Assembly: GCA_020403455.1 (NCBI GenBank)
Contig: JADBXP010000014.1
Span: 1 to 43,827 of the forward strand
DNA: 43,827 nt
DNA from: Chitinophagaceae bacterium
GTDB taxonomy: Bacteria > Bacteroidota > Bacteroidia > Chitinophagales > Chitinophagaceae
Direction of reading: 5' to 3'
Shown: piece by piece, positions 1 to 8,445 of the stretch
Numbering within the stretch: position 1 is the first letter of the stretch
Layout: each line of letters opens with the position of its first letter
Notes under the pieces: generated by a model
What the model saw: only the letters and a program-made list of their open reading frames with translations
Databases searched by the model: none
What the model was told of the DNA's origin: nothing
Made by a program: the position numbers and the translations under genes

Positions 1-292
1 AATGTAAGAAAAGGGAGGCAGGGATAAGCGTGTTAGAAAAGCTTTTATGCTTATTGGGTTTGACTATCTTATTCTGCCCCCTGTTCTTTCAAACTATTGA
101 TGTAAAACAGTTAGTAAATTTATTGAATTGTAAACATAGGATCGGTTTGGCAATATGGCGGCTGAAGTGCTTCTATTCAAGCGCAGTGCTGGTTGATCTG
201 CCTTTGACAGATGCTCCCCCGCCTTACGGCAGGTAAACCCACACCAACGCCAGGCGTGGGAACGTTTACTGTAAGTAAAATATACACATAAA
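1..292. other. Intergenic, no gene recognised
   Basis: No convincing coding frame. A 68-codon open frame at 30-236 has no signal peptide or family resemblance and runs into GC-rich inverted sequence. The stretch at about 190-265 has short inverted pieces (around gcctttgacagatgc and cgccaggcgtggg) that resemble the tail of the intergenic repeat at 1102-1249, but the match is too weak to call a third copy. Confidence 0.4.
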
Positions 293-1081
293 ATGAATCA
301 ACAAATGAGTAAATATTGTTTAATTGTTTTTTATATTTTGATGGTAGGATGTCAAAATAATTTTACCCGCATTGCTTTAGAGAAGAACATTGAAAAATCT
401 TCCCTTTTATTTCGTAAAGTAAATTCGGCTAATTATACTATTTACATAGAACAAAATCAACCATTTGTTGACAGCTTATATCAAAGTAAAGTTCAAAAAG
501 CACTGGATCGAAGCAAGCAAATGTTGCGAATTGACTCATTAAATTTTTAATTTTCCTATGTCTTTGTGAATTCATCGAACTCAATGAAGTTAATTGCCAA
601 TAAGTACGACGGACAGGGTATTGCATTTGTTGAATCCAAAGTTGTAATAGAACAAGCTCAAGTCAAATCTAATGGATATGGGGCTCACGAACTTTTTCAT
701 TTAATTATTTATCACTATACCGGTGTACTTCCAAAAGATGGTTTTTCAAGTGAAGGGTTTGCTGTTTTTTCTGATGATAAATGGTGGGGTTATAATATAC
801 ATTCTGTGGCAAATTATATTGTGAATAATAAGCAGATAAGAATTTTGGATGTTATACAAGATTTTAGAAAAAATGAAATTGTTTCCTATCCAATAAGTGG
901 CAGTTTTATTAAATTTATATATGAGAAATATGGCTTAGAAACTGTCCTGTATTGCTATAAGTATGGCATTATTAATATAGAAAAAGTCATTCCCAAAAAA
1001 ATTGATGAGTTGGAAAAAGAATGGAGAAATGAAATAAAAGAATGGGATTATTTAAAAATTGATTATCCATTGAACAGATAA
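293..1081 (+). pseudogene. Gluzincin-like peptidase lipoprotein with in-frame stop
   Basis: An N-terminal segment (293-550) and a C-terminal segment (to 1081) lie in the same frame, separated only by a TAA at 548-550. The N-terminus is a lipoprotein signal with lipobox LMVGC; translation could start at 293 or at the second ATG at 305. The C-terminal part carries HELFH (codons from about 686) and a downstream SSEGFAVF whose glutamate would be the third zinc ligand, as in small MA-clan metallopeptidases. Reading through the stop gives a continuous protein of about 262 residues, the expected shape for such an exported peptidase. Either a nonsense mutation or short insertion in the T-rich tract has inactivated it, or the base call is wrong. 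The peptidase assignment rests on the motif alone. Confidence 0.6.
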
Positions 1082-1101
1082 TACATGCCTACAGCAAACA
1101 T

Positions 1102-1249
1102 GGGTTCCTATGTAACTTACTATTTTTTTCTACATTCACTGTTCAACAAGCCAATGACTTTCTTTTGAAGACGGAAAGCTTAATTGAAAGATTGTGCTTG
1201 GTTGTCAGTTTAGTGCTCCCTTGCCTACCGGCAGGCAGGGAAACCCGCC
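1102..1249 (+). repeat. Intergenic repeat, copy 1
   Basis: It begins about 20 bp after the preceding gene and aligns with 4438-4582. Shared blocks are GGTTCCTATGTAA, CAAGCCAATnACTTTC, a GAAGAnGGAAAG block, a TTnGTTGnCA block, and the GC-rich end CCGGCAGnCAG...CCGCC. Both copies follow plus-strand lipoprotein genes. The 1250-1425 remainder, up to the intron, holds no recognisable gene. Confidence 0.6.
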
Positions 1250-1718
1250 CGAACACAAAGCCCGAAAACGCCGTGTGTGACTTGGATCAATTCCTCATGA
1301 AACAAGTAATTGAATGCTATTTGACTGATGGAATAAATTGATGGGAATCAATTGGCCTTCCACTGACGCTCGTCCGGGAGAGTTAGTAAACCGCCTTGTG
1401 CTGCTGCTTATGAAAATAAGTAGTGGTGAGCGACAAGGATCAAAAGGACAGAGTGAATCTGTTCAGGTACGACCGAAGTGAGCTGAACGAAAGTGAACCT
1501 TTCGATGAAGCCTCGAAAGGGCAAGACGATTAGCAAAGCAGGTGGTTACGTTTGCATCTGCGATAGAAACACAACCGATACCGGATTACGGGTTGTGTCT
1601 CATCCGGGGTTAAGGTGGCAGGCCGCTCGGTCAGGCGGTCAAATGGAACAAGTGAAGTCAGTGTGGATTGGTCAAACTAAACAAAGGGAAACCAGCGCCC
1701 AGGGAGAGGGTGTCACAC

Positions 1719-1964
1719 TGGCGGCGCAAGCCGATTGCTCTTCTGGCCCGAGAACTGAATCCTGTGATTAAAGGAATCATTCAGTACTACCACAAGTTCT
1801 GGAATGCGGGTATGCGTCCGGTTTGGAACTAGCTGAACCATCGTTTGTTGAAATGGGTAGAATGGGAAAAGGGTCTTTTCAAGTATGCCTCGCTCCGTTG
1901 GCTGCGGGCAATATACCAGGAACAGCCCACCTTATTTGCCCATTGGAAATTAGTACAACCATGA
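1719..1964 (+). pseudogene. C-terminal remnant of group II intron maturase
   Basis: The frame beginning WRRKPIALLARELNPVIKG reads into the typical maturase X/C-terminal region: a QYYHKFWNAGM block, then LNHRLLKWVEW, then a stretch ending FAHWKL before TGA at 1962-1964. Full-length group II proteins end in the same pattern (NPVIRGW.NYY, then LNRRL..W, then a ...LFAHW end). The reverse transcriptase core is absent and a TAG at 1830-1832 interrupts even this piece, so it is not functional. Confidence 0.8.
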
Positions 1965-1995
1965 CTATCTTTAGTCTAGTGATTGAGAACATGAA

Positions 1996-2029
1996 GAGCC
2001 GTGTGAGGCGAGAGTCTCACGCACGGTTC
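1996..2029 (+). ncRNA. Group II intron domain V hairpin
   Basis: The 34 nt fold as an 8-bp lower stem (GAGCCGUG with CACGGUUC), a two-nucleotide CG bulge, a 6-bp upper stem and a GAGA tetraloop of GNRA type. The AGC catalytic triad sits near the 5' end. This is the most conserved element of group II introns and appears intact. Confidence 0.85.
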
Positions 2030-2088
2030 TATGGGAAGGTGAGGGTGAAATTCCCTTGCCTGACCCGATTTGCAGAAATTAATTTACC

Positions 2089-2391
2089 ATGCAGCTAGCG
2101 AACCGAATCAGACAAATCAGACAGGCTTACGGATTTAGTCAGGCCGAAATTGCCCACAAATGCGAAATAACGCCATCAGCATACGGTCAAATAGAACGCA
2201 AAGCGCGCAATTCGACTTTTAAAACGCTTCAGAAGATTGCCACTGCAATTGGAGTGTCATTGCCATTTCTTGGGGCCTTTCAAATAAAGAATTCGTCGAA
2301 AAAAACAAGTTATAACTTGTTGTTAGATGTTTTTTCATTTTTTTATCTTTACGCTAGAAAAGCTAAAACCTTCAGCTTTTTTTCTTTCTAG
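2089..2391 (+). CDS. Xre-family helix-turn-helix regulator
   Basis: A 100-residue protein whose first ~65 residues form an HTH_3/Xre DNA-binding domain: RIRQIRQAYGFSQAEIAHKC, a turn, then PSAYGQIERKARNSTFKTL as recognition helix region, and a final helix ending at IGVSLP. The remainder is low-complexity and Phe-rich, overlapping a hairpin that looks like a terminator, so the natural C-terminus may be poorly conserved. It lies 98 bp before the lipoprotein/two-helix pair on the same strand and could regulate it; that is inference from position. The start was chosen because the HTH domain normally begins within a few residues of the N-terminus. Confidence 0.75.
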   Translation: MQLANRIRQIRQAYGFSQAEIAHKCEITPSAYGQIERKARNSTFKTLQKIATAIGVSLPFLGAFQIKNSSKKTSYNLLLDVFSFFYLYARKAKTFSFFSF

Positions 2392-2392
2392 C
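2353..2392 (+). terminator. Hairpin with T-tract at end of the Xre gene
   Basis: GCTAGAAAAGCT is matched by AGCTTTT...TCTAGC across an 8-9 nt loop, with a run of seven T inside the 3' arm. The hairpin contains the stop codon of the regulator gene. It is probably a transcription terminator, or an attenuating hairpin between the regulator and the next gene. Confidence 0.45.
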
Positions 2393-2489
2393 GGACAGAA
2401 ACAGTTTTGAATGGTTTTGGTTTTTTCGGCGGAATATTCTGACACAGCGCCTATTCTGAAGGTAAGATCTTAACTAAACTCAAAAGCAG

Positions 2490-3368
2490 ATGAAACACAC
2501 AAAGCAACCTAAACCTTACGGTAAGCTAGCAAAGGGTATCATTATGATCTTTGCATTGAAACTCTCATTCTTTGGTCTGGCATTTTTAATTCAATCATGC
2601 CATAAATCTGACTTACAACGAAACGATGGTCAAGCCAAGGCAAGGTTTCTAAACGCCATTGACAAAAACAAGGCAACAGTCGGGTCAATCTCAGCAACGC
2701 CGATGGGCGGCGCCTCTGCTGCTTTACGAACAATGTCTGAGTCAACTTCCTCAAATGCTTCGCAAAAAGAAAGTATTGAGGGAGTTTATGTCCAGTTTCC
2801 TGATGGCAGCCCTGGCATTAACGATCTTCCCGTTTCAGCAAGTATTCAAGACCTTTCCGACCTAGTGATGGACTTTAATGCGGTAATCCAGTATACACCA
2901 TCGCCCACTAATCACGGGTTCAACATACCAGAAACTGAAGTGGTGAATAGCCTTAACCCTTTGTTGAGTGAAGCAAGGGTTTACCTGAACTCAAAAGGCT
3001 TTACTAACTCCGAGCTGGATCAAATGATTATTGACTCAGGCGCAGTTGAAACAGATCTAATACCTTTTGCGATGGTATTAGCATCACATGAATCTCCTGT
3101 TGCTGCAACGGGGTTTAACTTTTCACAGCTTCTTGCTCAACCAGTGATGGCTTTTGATGTAACATGGAAAGACTACGTTCGATGTGGTGTTGTTGCTATT
3201 GGTGCTGACTTTGTATTTTCGGCAGGTACGTCCACCAACACTGTCTGGTCAAAAGCTGCGATGAAAAAAGCATTCGGCGCGGTAGCGAAACGAATGCTTG
3301 GCCCCATCGGAGTAGCAATTGCGGTTGTTTCCTTCGGAGTTTGCATAACCGAAGCCTATCTCAGATAA
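2490..3368 (+). CDS. Exported lipoprotein with bacteriocin-like hydrophobic C-terminus
   Basis: 292 residues. A long basic N-terminus leads into a hydrophobic segment and lipobox LIQSC (Cys at about residue 37), so export and lipidation are expected. The middle (about 50-220) is Ser/Ala-rich and not recognised. The last ~65 residues differ: a CGVVAIGAD motif, a KAAMKKAFGAVAKRMLGPIG amphipathic Gly/Ala-rich stretch, and a final hydrophobic segment with one more cysteine. That composition resembles pore-forming or bacteriocin-like tails. A 53-residue two-helix membrane protein starts 9 bp after the stop. I infer a secreted antagonist with an immunity partner, but no family is recognised and a structural role is equally possible. 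Confidence 0.7.
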   Translation: MKHTKQPKPYGKLAKGIIMIFALKLSFFGLAFLIQSCHKSDLQRNDGQAKARFLNAIDKNKATVGSISATPMGGASAALRTMSESTSSNASQKESIEGVYVQFPDGSPGINDLPVSASIQDLSDLVMDFNAVIQYTPSPTNHGFNIPETEVVNSLNPLLSEARVYLNSKGFTNSELDQMIIDSGAVETDLIPFAMVLASHESPVAATGFNFSQLLAQPVMAFDVTWKDYVRCGVVAIGADFVFSAGTSTNTVWSKAAMKKAFGAVAKRMLGPIGVAIAVVSFGVCITEAYLR

Positions 3369-3377
3369 TCTTGATGT

Positions 3378-3539
3378 ATGGTCATCTTAATTACTGTAAT
3401 AACCGCTATTGCCGCCTACAAACGTGTTCTGTCCCTTAAAGAAGCATTACGCAATAACGACCCGTCGAGAGTAAAAGCAGAGGCATTTTTCCTTACTTTA
3501 GTTATTGCTGTCGGCATTACACTAATTATGGTTAAATGA
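3378..3539 (+). CDS. Small two-helix membrane protein, possible immunity protein
   Basis: 53 residues from ATG 3378 to TGA 3537-3539. It begins MVILITVITAIAAYKRV, has a charged middle (SLKEALRNNDPSRVKAEA), and ends FFLTLVIAVGITLIMVK: two transmembrane helices joined by a short polar loop. It starts 9 bp after the upstream lipoprotein gene, so the two are almost certainly co-transcribed. Small two-helix proteins behind secreted bacteriocin-like genes are often immunity proteins; here that is inference from position and topology. The clean membrane topology and gene spacing argue against a chance frame. Confidence 0.6.
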   Translation: MVILITVITAIAAYKRVLSLKEALRNNDPSRVKAEAFFLTLVIAVGITLIMVK

Positions 3540-3875
3540 AGGGATGAGATAAAGCAGGCAATATTTTCTGGGAAACACTCCTTTTCAAGGCTCTCCAAAT
3601 TTGGTGAGCCTTTATTAGGTCTACATAATTCGTATAAGTCCATTTAAAAACTTCTGCCAACATTGCATTGCTAAAATGCCGGCTGACGGATAGATCTGTC
3701 GCCATTTGTTTTTCCATCGGCTTTGGTTTCAGCGTGACCTAATGCTATGAACAATAGAACAATCTTCATCAGAAAATCAATTTTCATCTGTTATTCCGGG
3801 CAGACAAATCAAGGACTTCCGGCACTTCAGCAATGCTTGTCCGTCAGCTGCAACTTTAGAGACTACAACAGAAAT

Positions 3876-4406
3876 ATGATAAAGACCATTTATATTATAA
3901 CATTGACCTTGCTCATTTCTGCTTGCGGACCGACAAATCCGAAGTCCGATCATCAGGAAAACAGAGTGCAAACTCTTAATTTTGAAGACACATCCAAAGC
4001 AAACCAAGCGACAGAAAAACTAACCAAACTTGACAGCATTGAGAAAGCAAATAATGAAAGTATTATTGCTTCGGGCGACAACATTACTAAAGCGTTTGTC
4101 TTTCTAAAAGACGGTGACAGCGCAATAAATTTAACAGCAAACATCAGGCAAGACCACAGAATATTTGGTTACGCTAAACCAGACATCAAATCAGAACGAC
4201 TTTTACTTTTATCTGTATTCACAAATGACGTTGAAAATAATCCTTTCGGATGTAGACTTGGTGCTTATTACGACACTAGAGGAATGGACGAATTGACTTT
4301 GAAATATAACTCAACTACTGGAGACTTTGTTAAGGCAACAGCAATTGACAAGGCAAACAATTCGACAACTATTTACTTTGAAAAGAAATGGATAGAGTTT
4401 GAGTGA
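3876..4406 (+). CDS. Small lipoprotein of unknown function
   Basis: 176 residues from ATG 3876. I preferred this start to an upstream ATG at 3747 because it gives a short signal peptide with lipobox LLISAC directly at the N-terminus, while the upstream extension is not signal-like. After the lipid-anchored cysteine comes a Lys/Glu/Asn/Ser-rich linker and a compact domain (about residues 65-176) with beta-strand-like alternation ending in IYFEKKWIEFE. No family is recognised. The gene stands alone on the plus strand, followed by repeat copy 2; the 200 bp before it hold no supported gene. Confidence 0.6.
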   Translation: MIKTIYIITLTLLISACGPTNPKSDHQENRVQTLNFEDTSKANQATEKLTKLDSIEKANNESIIASGDNITKAFVFLKDGDSAINLTANIRQDHRIFGYAKPDIKSERLLLLSVFTNDVENNPFGCRLGAYYDTRGMDELTLKYNSTTGDFVKATAIDKANNSTTIYFEKKWIEFE

Positions 4407-4437
4407 TTACGACAGAAATAAAAGCAGCAGCTAACAC

Positions 4438-4582
4438 GGTTTCCTATGTAAAGCAGTGTTTTATTTAATTTAACGCTTACCCAAGCCAATAACTTTCTTT
4501 CGAAGATGGAAAGTATAATTCAAAGCTTTTACTTAGTTGACAATGAAGTGTTTCAGTGCTGACCGGCAGACAGAAATCCGCC
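4438..4582 (+). repeat. Intergenic repeat, copy 2
   Basis: About 30 bp after the preceding lipoprotein gene and alignable over its length with 1102-1249. This copy is bounded by the inverted hexamers GCAGTG (about 4450) and CACTGC (about 4583). The rest of the gene-free stretch (4583-4797) contains only AT-rich sequence that probably carries the promoter of the next gene. Confidence 0.6.
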
Positions 4583-4797
4583 ACTGCACCAATCCCAGAT
4601 TCGTTTCGTATGCATATAGGTAAGGTGCTTTTTATTGGTGAAGGAAGACAAAGAAAAAGCCCCCCAGGTATTTCAGCATATGCTACAATTACAGCAATGA
4701 GCTACTTTTGTATACATAGCTGCTGAAATAAAATGATAAGGTTGTGAAGTAACAATTTTACTTGCAGGTCGTTTATAGGGCATCTAAATTGTATTGA

Positions 4798-5496
4798 ATG
4801 ATTGGCAAAGTTGGGCACGTGAAAAAATCTATTCTACTATATCTTTTTTTTGTTCTGATTACATTCATCGGAATGTTATTTGGTAAAACTTTGTCGCTAC
4901 CCGGTCTTCGGGTTTGGGAGATAACGAATGTCCTTCTCTTGTTATTGGGTGTTCCGGTAATCGCATTATTGTCGAAGGCAGGTCTTCCTCCGTTGTTCCG
5001 GTCTGAAGTGTCTTTGAGGCAAATACTGCTCATTCCCATGCTGCTGGGCATTGGCTTTGGATTGCTCGACTTACTGGTGATCGAGTTGATATTGCCGCAT
5101 CCGACGCATACGACACTGCCCCCTTATACACAGCCATTCCCCTATTCCCTGTTCCTGTATTTTTCAGGTGCTTTGGAGATTGAGGTCTTTTATAGATTGA
5201 TTCCAATCACACTGGTAATGTACTTGTTCAACAACTATTGGGGAGGAAGGTACTCTAATCAGGCCTTTTGGATGATAGCGATACTCACTTCGCTGAGAGA
5301 ACCATTGGAACAATGGCCGAGCGGTCCATCCTGGTTTGTTGTTTATTCGTTGGTCACCGGCTTTGCAATGAATTTTCTGCAGGCATGGTATTGTAGGAAG
5401 GAAGGATTCTTGGCTTCCTTGTCAGTGCGCTGGGGCCATTATCTGATTTGGCACATTCTGAATGGAATGGTCATTGAGTTTTTTATCATTCAATGA
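4798..5496 (+). CDS. CPBP/CAAX-protease-like integral membrane protein
   Basis: 232 residues with about six or seven predicted membrane helices. The segment ALEIEVFYRLIP resembles the EExxxR motif of CPBP (Abi-like) intramembrane proteases, although it reads ExE...R rather than a true EE pair. LIWHILNG near the C-terminus matches the later FxxxH-type motif. CPBP proteins include bacteriocin self-immunity factors and prenyl-protein-type proteases. The imperfect first motif leaves open whether this one is catalytic. It stands alone, convergent with trpF 8 bp away. Confidence 0.6.
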   Translation: MIGKVGHVKKSILLYLFFVLITFIGMLFGKTLSLPGLRVWEITNVLLLLLGVPVIALLSKAGLPPLFRSEVSLRQILLIPMLLGIGFGLLDLLVIELILPHPTHTTLPPYTQPFPYSLFLYFSGALEIEVFYRLIPITLVMYLFNNYWGGRYSNQAFWMIAILTSLREPLEQWPSGPSWFVVYSLVTGFAMNFLQAWYCRKEGFLASLSVRWGHYLIWHILNGMVIEFFIIQ

Positions 5497-5504
5497 CTTC
5501 ATTA

Positions 5505-6155
5505 TCACTCCCCGACTGCCTTGAAGAAGGCTTCCAGCTTTCTTTCATCCAGCTTTCCTTCAGTTCGAACGCCGCTGCAAAGATCTACGCCAAAAGGCTC
5601 TACTGTTTCTATGGCTTGTTTCACATTTCCCGGATGTAATCCGCCGGCAAGGAATACCGGTATGGAAATGTTTTCTCTGATCTGTCGGCTCAATTGCCAG
5701 TTATGGGTTCTGCCGGTTCCTCCCAATTCTTTCACCGATAGGCTGGGATTGCCACTGTCTAATAAAATGGCATCCACCCATTGGCTGATTTCAATGGCTT
5801 CCTCAACAGAATCTTCGTTGATCACATGAATTACCTGCACGAGTTTAACATGGGGCAGCCGTTCTCTTATGGTTAAGTAATCGCGGTTGGGGAGTGCATC
5901 TACCAGTTGAATCGTAGTTGTATGTACTTTCTGGTGGTGCTCAATAATGTCTTGGGCGATGGTTTCACTCGTTAAGAGAAAAGTCGCGATCGGGGGAGGA
6001 ACGATTTGTGCAATGGAATAGATGGCTTCGTCGGTAATGATACCGGGTCCGCTGGGCATTTTACCAACCAGCCCAAGTGCAGCAGCACCATACTTGATGG
6101 CGGTGGCTGCTTCTTCCCGGCTGCTGATACAACAAATTTTTACGCGGGGTGGCAT
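5505..6155 (-). CDS. trpF: Phosphoribosylanthranilate isomerase
   Basis: 216 residues, a normal TrpF length. It converts N-(5'-phosphoribosyl)anthranilate to the ribulose derivative in tryptophan synthesis, in the cytoplasm. The N-terminal KICCI contains the catalytic cysteine (family motif KICG); AILLDSG has the catalytic aspartate; and LAGGLHPGNVKQAI followed by PFGVDLCSGVRTEGKLD is the phosphate-binding barrel end. No other trp gene is nearby: upstream is a COG0523 GTPase gene (116 bp gap) and downstream a convergent membrane protein. The start at MPPRVKICC matches the family's short N-terminus. Confidence 0.9.
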   Translation of the reverse strand: MPPRVKICCISSREEAATAIKYGAAALGLVGKMPSGPGIITDEAIYSIAQIVPPPIATFLLTSETIAQDIIEHHQKVHTTTIQLVDALPNRDYLTIRERLPHVKLVQVIHVINEDSVEEAIEISQWVDAILLDSGNPSLSVKELGGTGRTHNWQLSRQIRENISIPVFLAGGLHPGNVKQAIETVEPFGVDLCSGVRTEGKLDERKLEAFFKAVGE

Positions 6156-6271
6156 ACCAAGTAGTCTCTTGAATTGTACATAAAGATACTTTTCAAAAAG
6201 TATGAATCCGCAAGAAAATAATTTATTTAGAAGGCATCGTCATATCAGCGTTTAACACTAGAAACTCATGT

Positions 6272-7471
6272 CTATGGGAATGGGTCTTTAAAAACTTTTT
6301 TGTTTTGAAAGGAAATTATTTCATCGTCGTTGAGCAAACATTTTTCCAGATTAGTCAATATGTTTTCTTTGTTCATGTGCTGGCCAATAAAAACCAGCTC
6401 ATTTAAGCGATCACCCCATTGTTTGCTCCATTTGCTTTCTATATAGGTTTGATTGGCGACAAATGAAGGATAGTTGAGTCTTTCTTTCATAGGCATACTG
6501 CACCACCAGAATCCTGCTTTTTCCATGCGAGAGGAACCCCCTGCTTGAGAAAAACTTAAGGCATCATCCGGTCTTGAAGCCAGCCAGAATAAGCCCTTTG
6601 CCCTGATTATTTCGGCAGGATAGTTTTCGTTGAGGTATTTCCAGAAACGCTCCGGATGAAAAGGTTTTTGACTGCGGAAAACAAAAGAACCAATACCGTA
6701 CTCCTCTGTTTCCGGAGTATGAGACTCCGCTTCTAATTCTTTTTGCCAGCCGGCTGAATTTTGGGCTTCTTCGAAGTCAAAAAGTCCGGTATGTAAAATT
6801 TCCCGGGGTGCTACTTTCCCAAATGAAGAGCTGATGATTTTGGCTCCGGGATTGAGTTTATGGATTGCTGCTTTTAGCAACTCAGTCGTTTTTGTATCAA
6901 CGAGGTCTGTTTTGTTTAATATGATAACATTCGCAAATTCAATTTGATCCGTGAGCAGATTAACAATTGTTCTGTAATCTCCTTCCATATTACTAAGGTT
7001 TCTGTCTTTCAGCAGCTCATTGGTACCGAAGTCATTGAAAAAATTAAGGCAGTCAATTACAGTGACCATTGTGTCGATATAGCTGAATTGCGACAGGTCT
7101 ATTCCGTTTTCTTCGTCGATGAAAGAGAAAGTTTGTGCTACGGGTACAGGTTCGCTGATGCCCGTGCTTTCAATGATCAGGTAATCGAATCTTTTTTCTT
7201 TGGCCAGCTTTTCTACTTCCTGCATTAGGTCTTCCCTCAGGGTACAACAGATGCAGCCATTGCTCAGTTCAACAAGTTTCTCTTCTGTTCTTGAAAGAAT
7301 GTTTTCATTTTCTATGAGTTGGGCGTCAATGTTTACCTCGCTCATGTCGTTGACAATTACAGCTACCTTCATATTTTCCTTGTTGTGGAGGATATGATTC
7401 AGGAGCGTTGTTTTTCCTGCTCCAAGAAAGCCGCTTAAAACTGTTACGGGAAGTTTACTACCTGTTTTCAT
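6272..7471 (-). CDS. COG0523 (CobW/ZagA-type) metal-chaperone GTPase
   Basis: 399 residues. The N-terminal G domain has Walker A GFLGAGKT (residues 14-21), the metal-binding CxCC motif as GCICC (Cys73, 75, 76), and NKTD for guanine recognition. The C-terminal half is a CobW_C-like domain. COG0523 proteins load metals, often zinc, into target enzymes, and many are induced by zinc starvation. It is the last gene of a minus-strand run, 2 bp after the phosphatase gene, with a MerC-like and an ABC transporter upstream. That context and two palindromic operators at the operon head suggest zinc homeostasis rather than cobalamin synthesis. Confidence 0.88.
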   Translation of the reverse strand: MKTGSKLPVTVLSGFLGAGKTTLLNHILHNKENMKVAVIVNDMSEVNIDAQLIENENILSRTEEKLVELSNGCICCTLREDLMQEVEKLAKEKRFDYLIIESTGISEPVPVAQTFSFIDEENGIDLSQFSYIDTMVTVIDCLNFFNDFGTNELLKDRNLSNMEGDYRTIVNLLTDQIEFANVIILNKTDLVDTKTTELLKAAIHKLNPGAKIISSSFGKVAPREILHTGLFDFEEAQNSAGWQKELEAESHTPETEEYGIGSFVFRSQKPFHPERFWKYLNENYPAEIIRAKGLFWLASRPDDALSFSQAGGSSRMEKAGFWWCSMPMKERLNYPSFVANQTYIESKWSKQWGDRLNELVFIGQHMNKENILTNLEKCLLNDDEIISFQNKKVFKDPFP

Positions 7472-7473
7472 GA

Positions 7474-8445
7474 TTAATTGGTAATATAGGTTTTGTATAA
7501 TTCAATGCCTTGATAATTGATTGCTCTTAGATGAAGTGTGTCTTTTTGCAGAATTACACTCATGAATCCGTGATCTGAAGCCGCAAATTTAGTTTGTGGT
7601 ATTTCGCTGGTCACTGGTCTTTTCTCACTACCGGCGCCACTGACAAAATAGTGGGTATATCCTGAGGGCTTTTGGTGTTGAAGATCGTGTTCATGTCCGG
7701 CAAAATAGGCATGCACCTTATGTTCTTCAAATATGGGTTGTAGCGATTGTCTGACATCTTGAAGTAGACCTTTTCTTACGCCGGTAGTAAAAAGCGGATG
7801 ATGACCAATTACTATTTTCCAATCAGCAGATGAATTTTGTAAGGTGGTTTTTAGCCAATTTATTTGTGTTAAAGTATCTTGCTTACCAAGGTCGCTGTGT
7901 GAATTTCTATTGAGCGTTCTATCAAAAGGGTTGGTATCAATGACAACAAAAAGTACTTTGCTGGTAGAGTTGGGTATGGTTCTTTCAAAGCTATAAAAGC
8001 GCTCTGTGGTTCGCCATCTTCTGCTTATTTTACTGTAGTCAAGTTGTGCCTGGATGCTACCCCGGTAGTCATGGTTTCCGAAACAGGTGTACCAGGGAAT
8101 ATTAAGGCTATAGCTGTTGTATATATCCTCAAAGGACTTGTTCCACTGAGGATCGGATGTACTGATCACCCCATCCGGATAAAAATTGTCGCCTGTACTG
8201 ATAACGAATGCTGCCGAGGTATTTTTTGCTTCGATTCCCATTTGATCGGCCACATCTTTTTGATGATACTCACCATTTCTACCCCAATCACCAACTACAA
8301 GAAACCGGAGCGCATTTTCTTTTTTCCAATAACTATTACCTGTAACTACAGATGAAGTTGCTATGGATTGTTGTTTACATGCTGGAAGGAAACAAAGCTC
8401 AATAGCAATAAGTAGAATGAAACAAAGGAACTTACAATTCTTCAT
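7474..8445 (-). CDS. Purple acid phosphatase-like metallophosphoesterase lipoprotein
   Basis: 323 residues. Signal peptide with lipobox LPAC, so probably anchored in the outer or periplasmic membrane. Metallophosphoesterase motifs appear in order: [25 protein letters not shown] and GHEHDLQ, matching the tartrate-resistant acid phosphatase (type 5, small PAP) arrangement with a dinuclear metal site. The gene overlaps the MerC-like gene by 14 bp upstream and is 2 bp from the COG0523 gene, so it is part of the same operon. Being a metalloenzyme, it could be a client or an organophosphate scavenger. Substrate unknown. Confidence 0.85.
   Translation of the reverse strand: MKNCKFLCFILLIAIELCFLPACKQQSIATSSVVTGNSYWKKENALRFLVVGDWGRNGEYHQKDVADQMGIEAKNTSAAFVISTGDNFYPDGVISTSDPQWNKSFEDIYNSYSLNIPWYTCFGNHDYRGSIQAQLDYSKISRRWRTTERFYSFERTIPNSTSKVLFVVIDTNPFDRTLNRNSHSDLGKQDTLTQINWLKTTLQNSSADWKIVIGHHPLFTTGVRKGLLQDVRQSLQPIFEEHKVHAYFAGHEHDLQHQKPSGYTHYFVSGAGSEKRPVTSEIPQTKFAASDHGFMSVILQKDTLHLRAINYQGIELYKTYITN

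Larger units (their letters stand above)
1426..2069 (+). mobile_element. Degenerate group II intron with residual maturase
   Basis: The 3' half is diagnostic: a 34-nt domain V hairpin (1996-2029), then a domain VI-like hairpin (about 2030-2063), ending in ACCCGAT near 2069. Upstream are the last ~80 codons of an intron maturase. The 5' end is less certain; I chose GTGAG at 1426 as the nearest GUGYG-like start, and the segment after it contains blocks typical of domain I (gaacgaaagtgaacc, gaagcctcg). Only about 290 nt separate that 5' end from the maturase remnant, too little for complete domains I-III plus an open reading frame. The element is therefore internally deleted and cannot encode its own reverse transcriptase. 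Splicing in trans with another copy's protein is conceivable but unproven. It ends 19 bp before the Xre gene. Confidence 0.8.

Noticed and set aside
30..236. 68-codon open frame at the left edge
   Set aside because: No start context, no signal peptide or family likeness, and its end is GC-rich inverted sequence.
3532..3717. Minus-strand 61-codon frame reading VSRHFSNAMLAEVFKW
   Set aside because: Reads somewhat protein-like, but it overlaps the end of the 53-residue gene, has no recognised family and no promoter; left uncalled.
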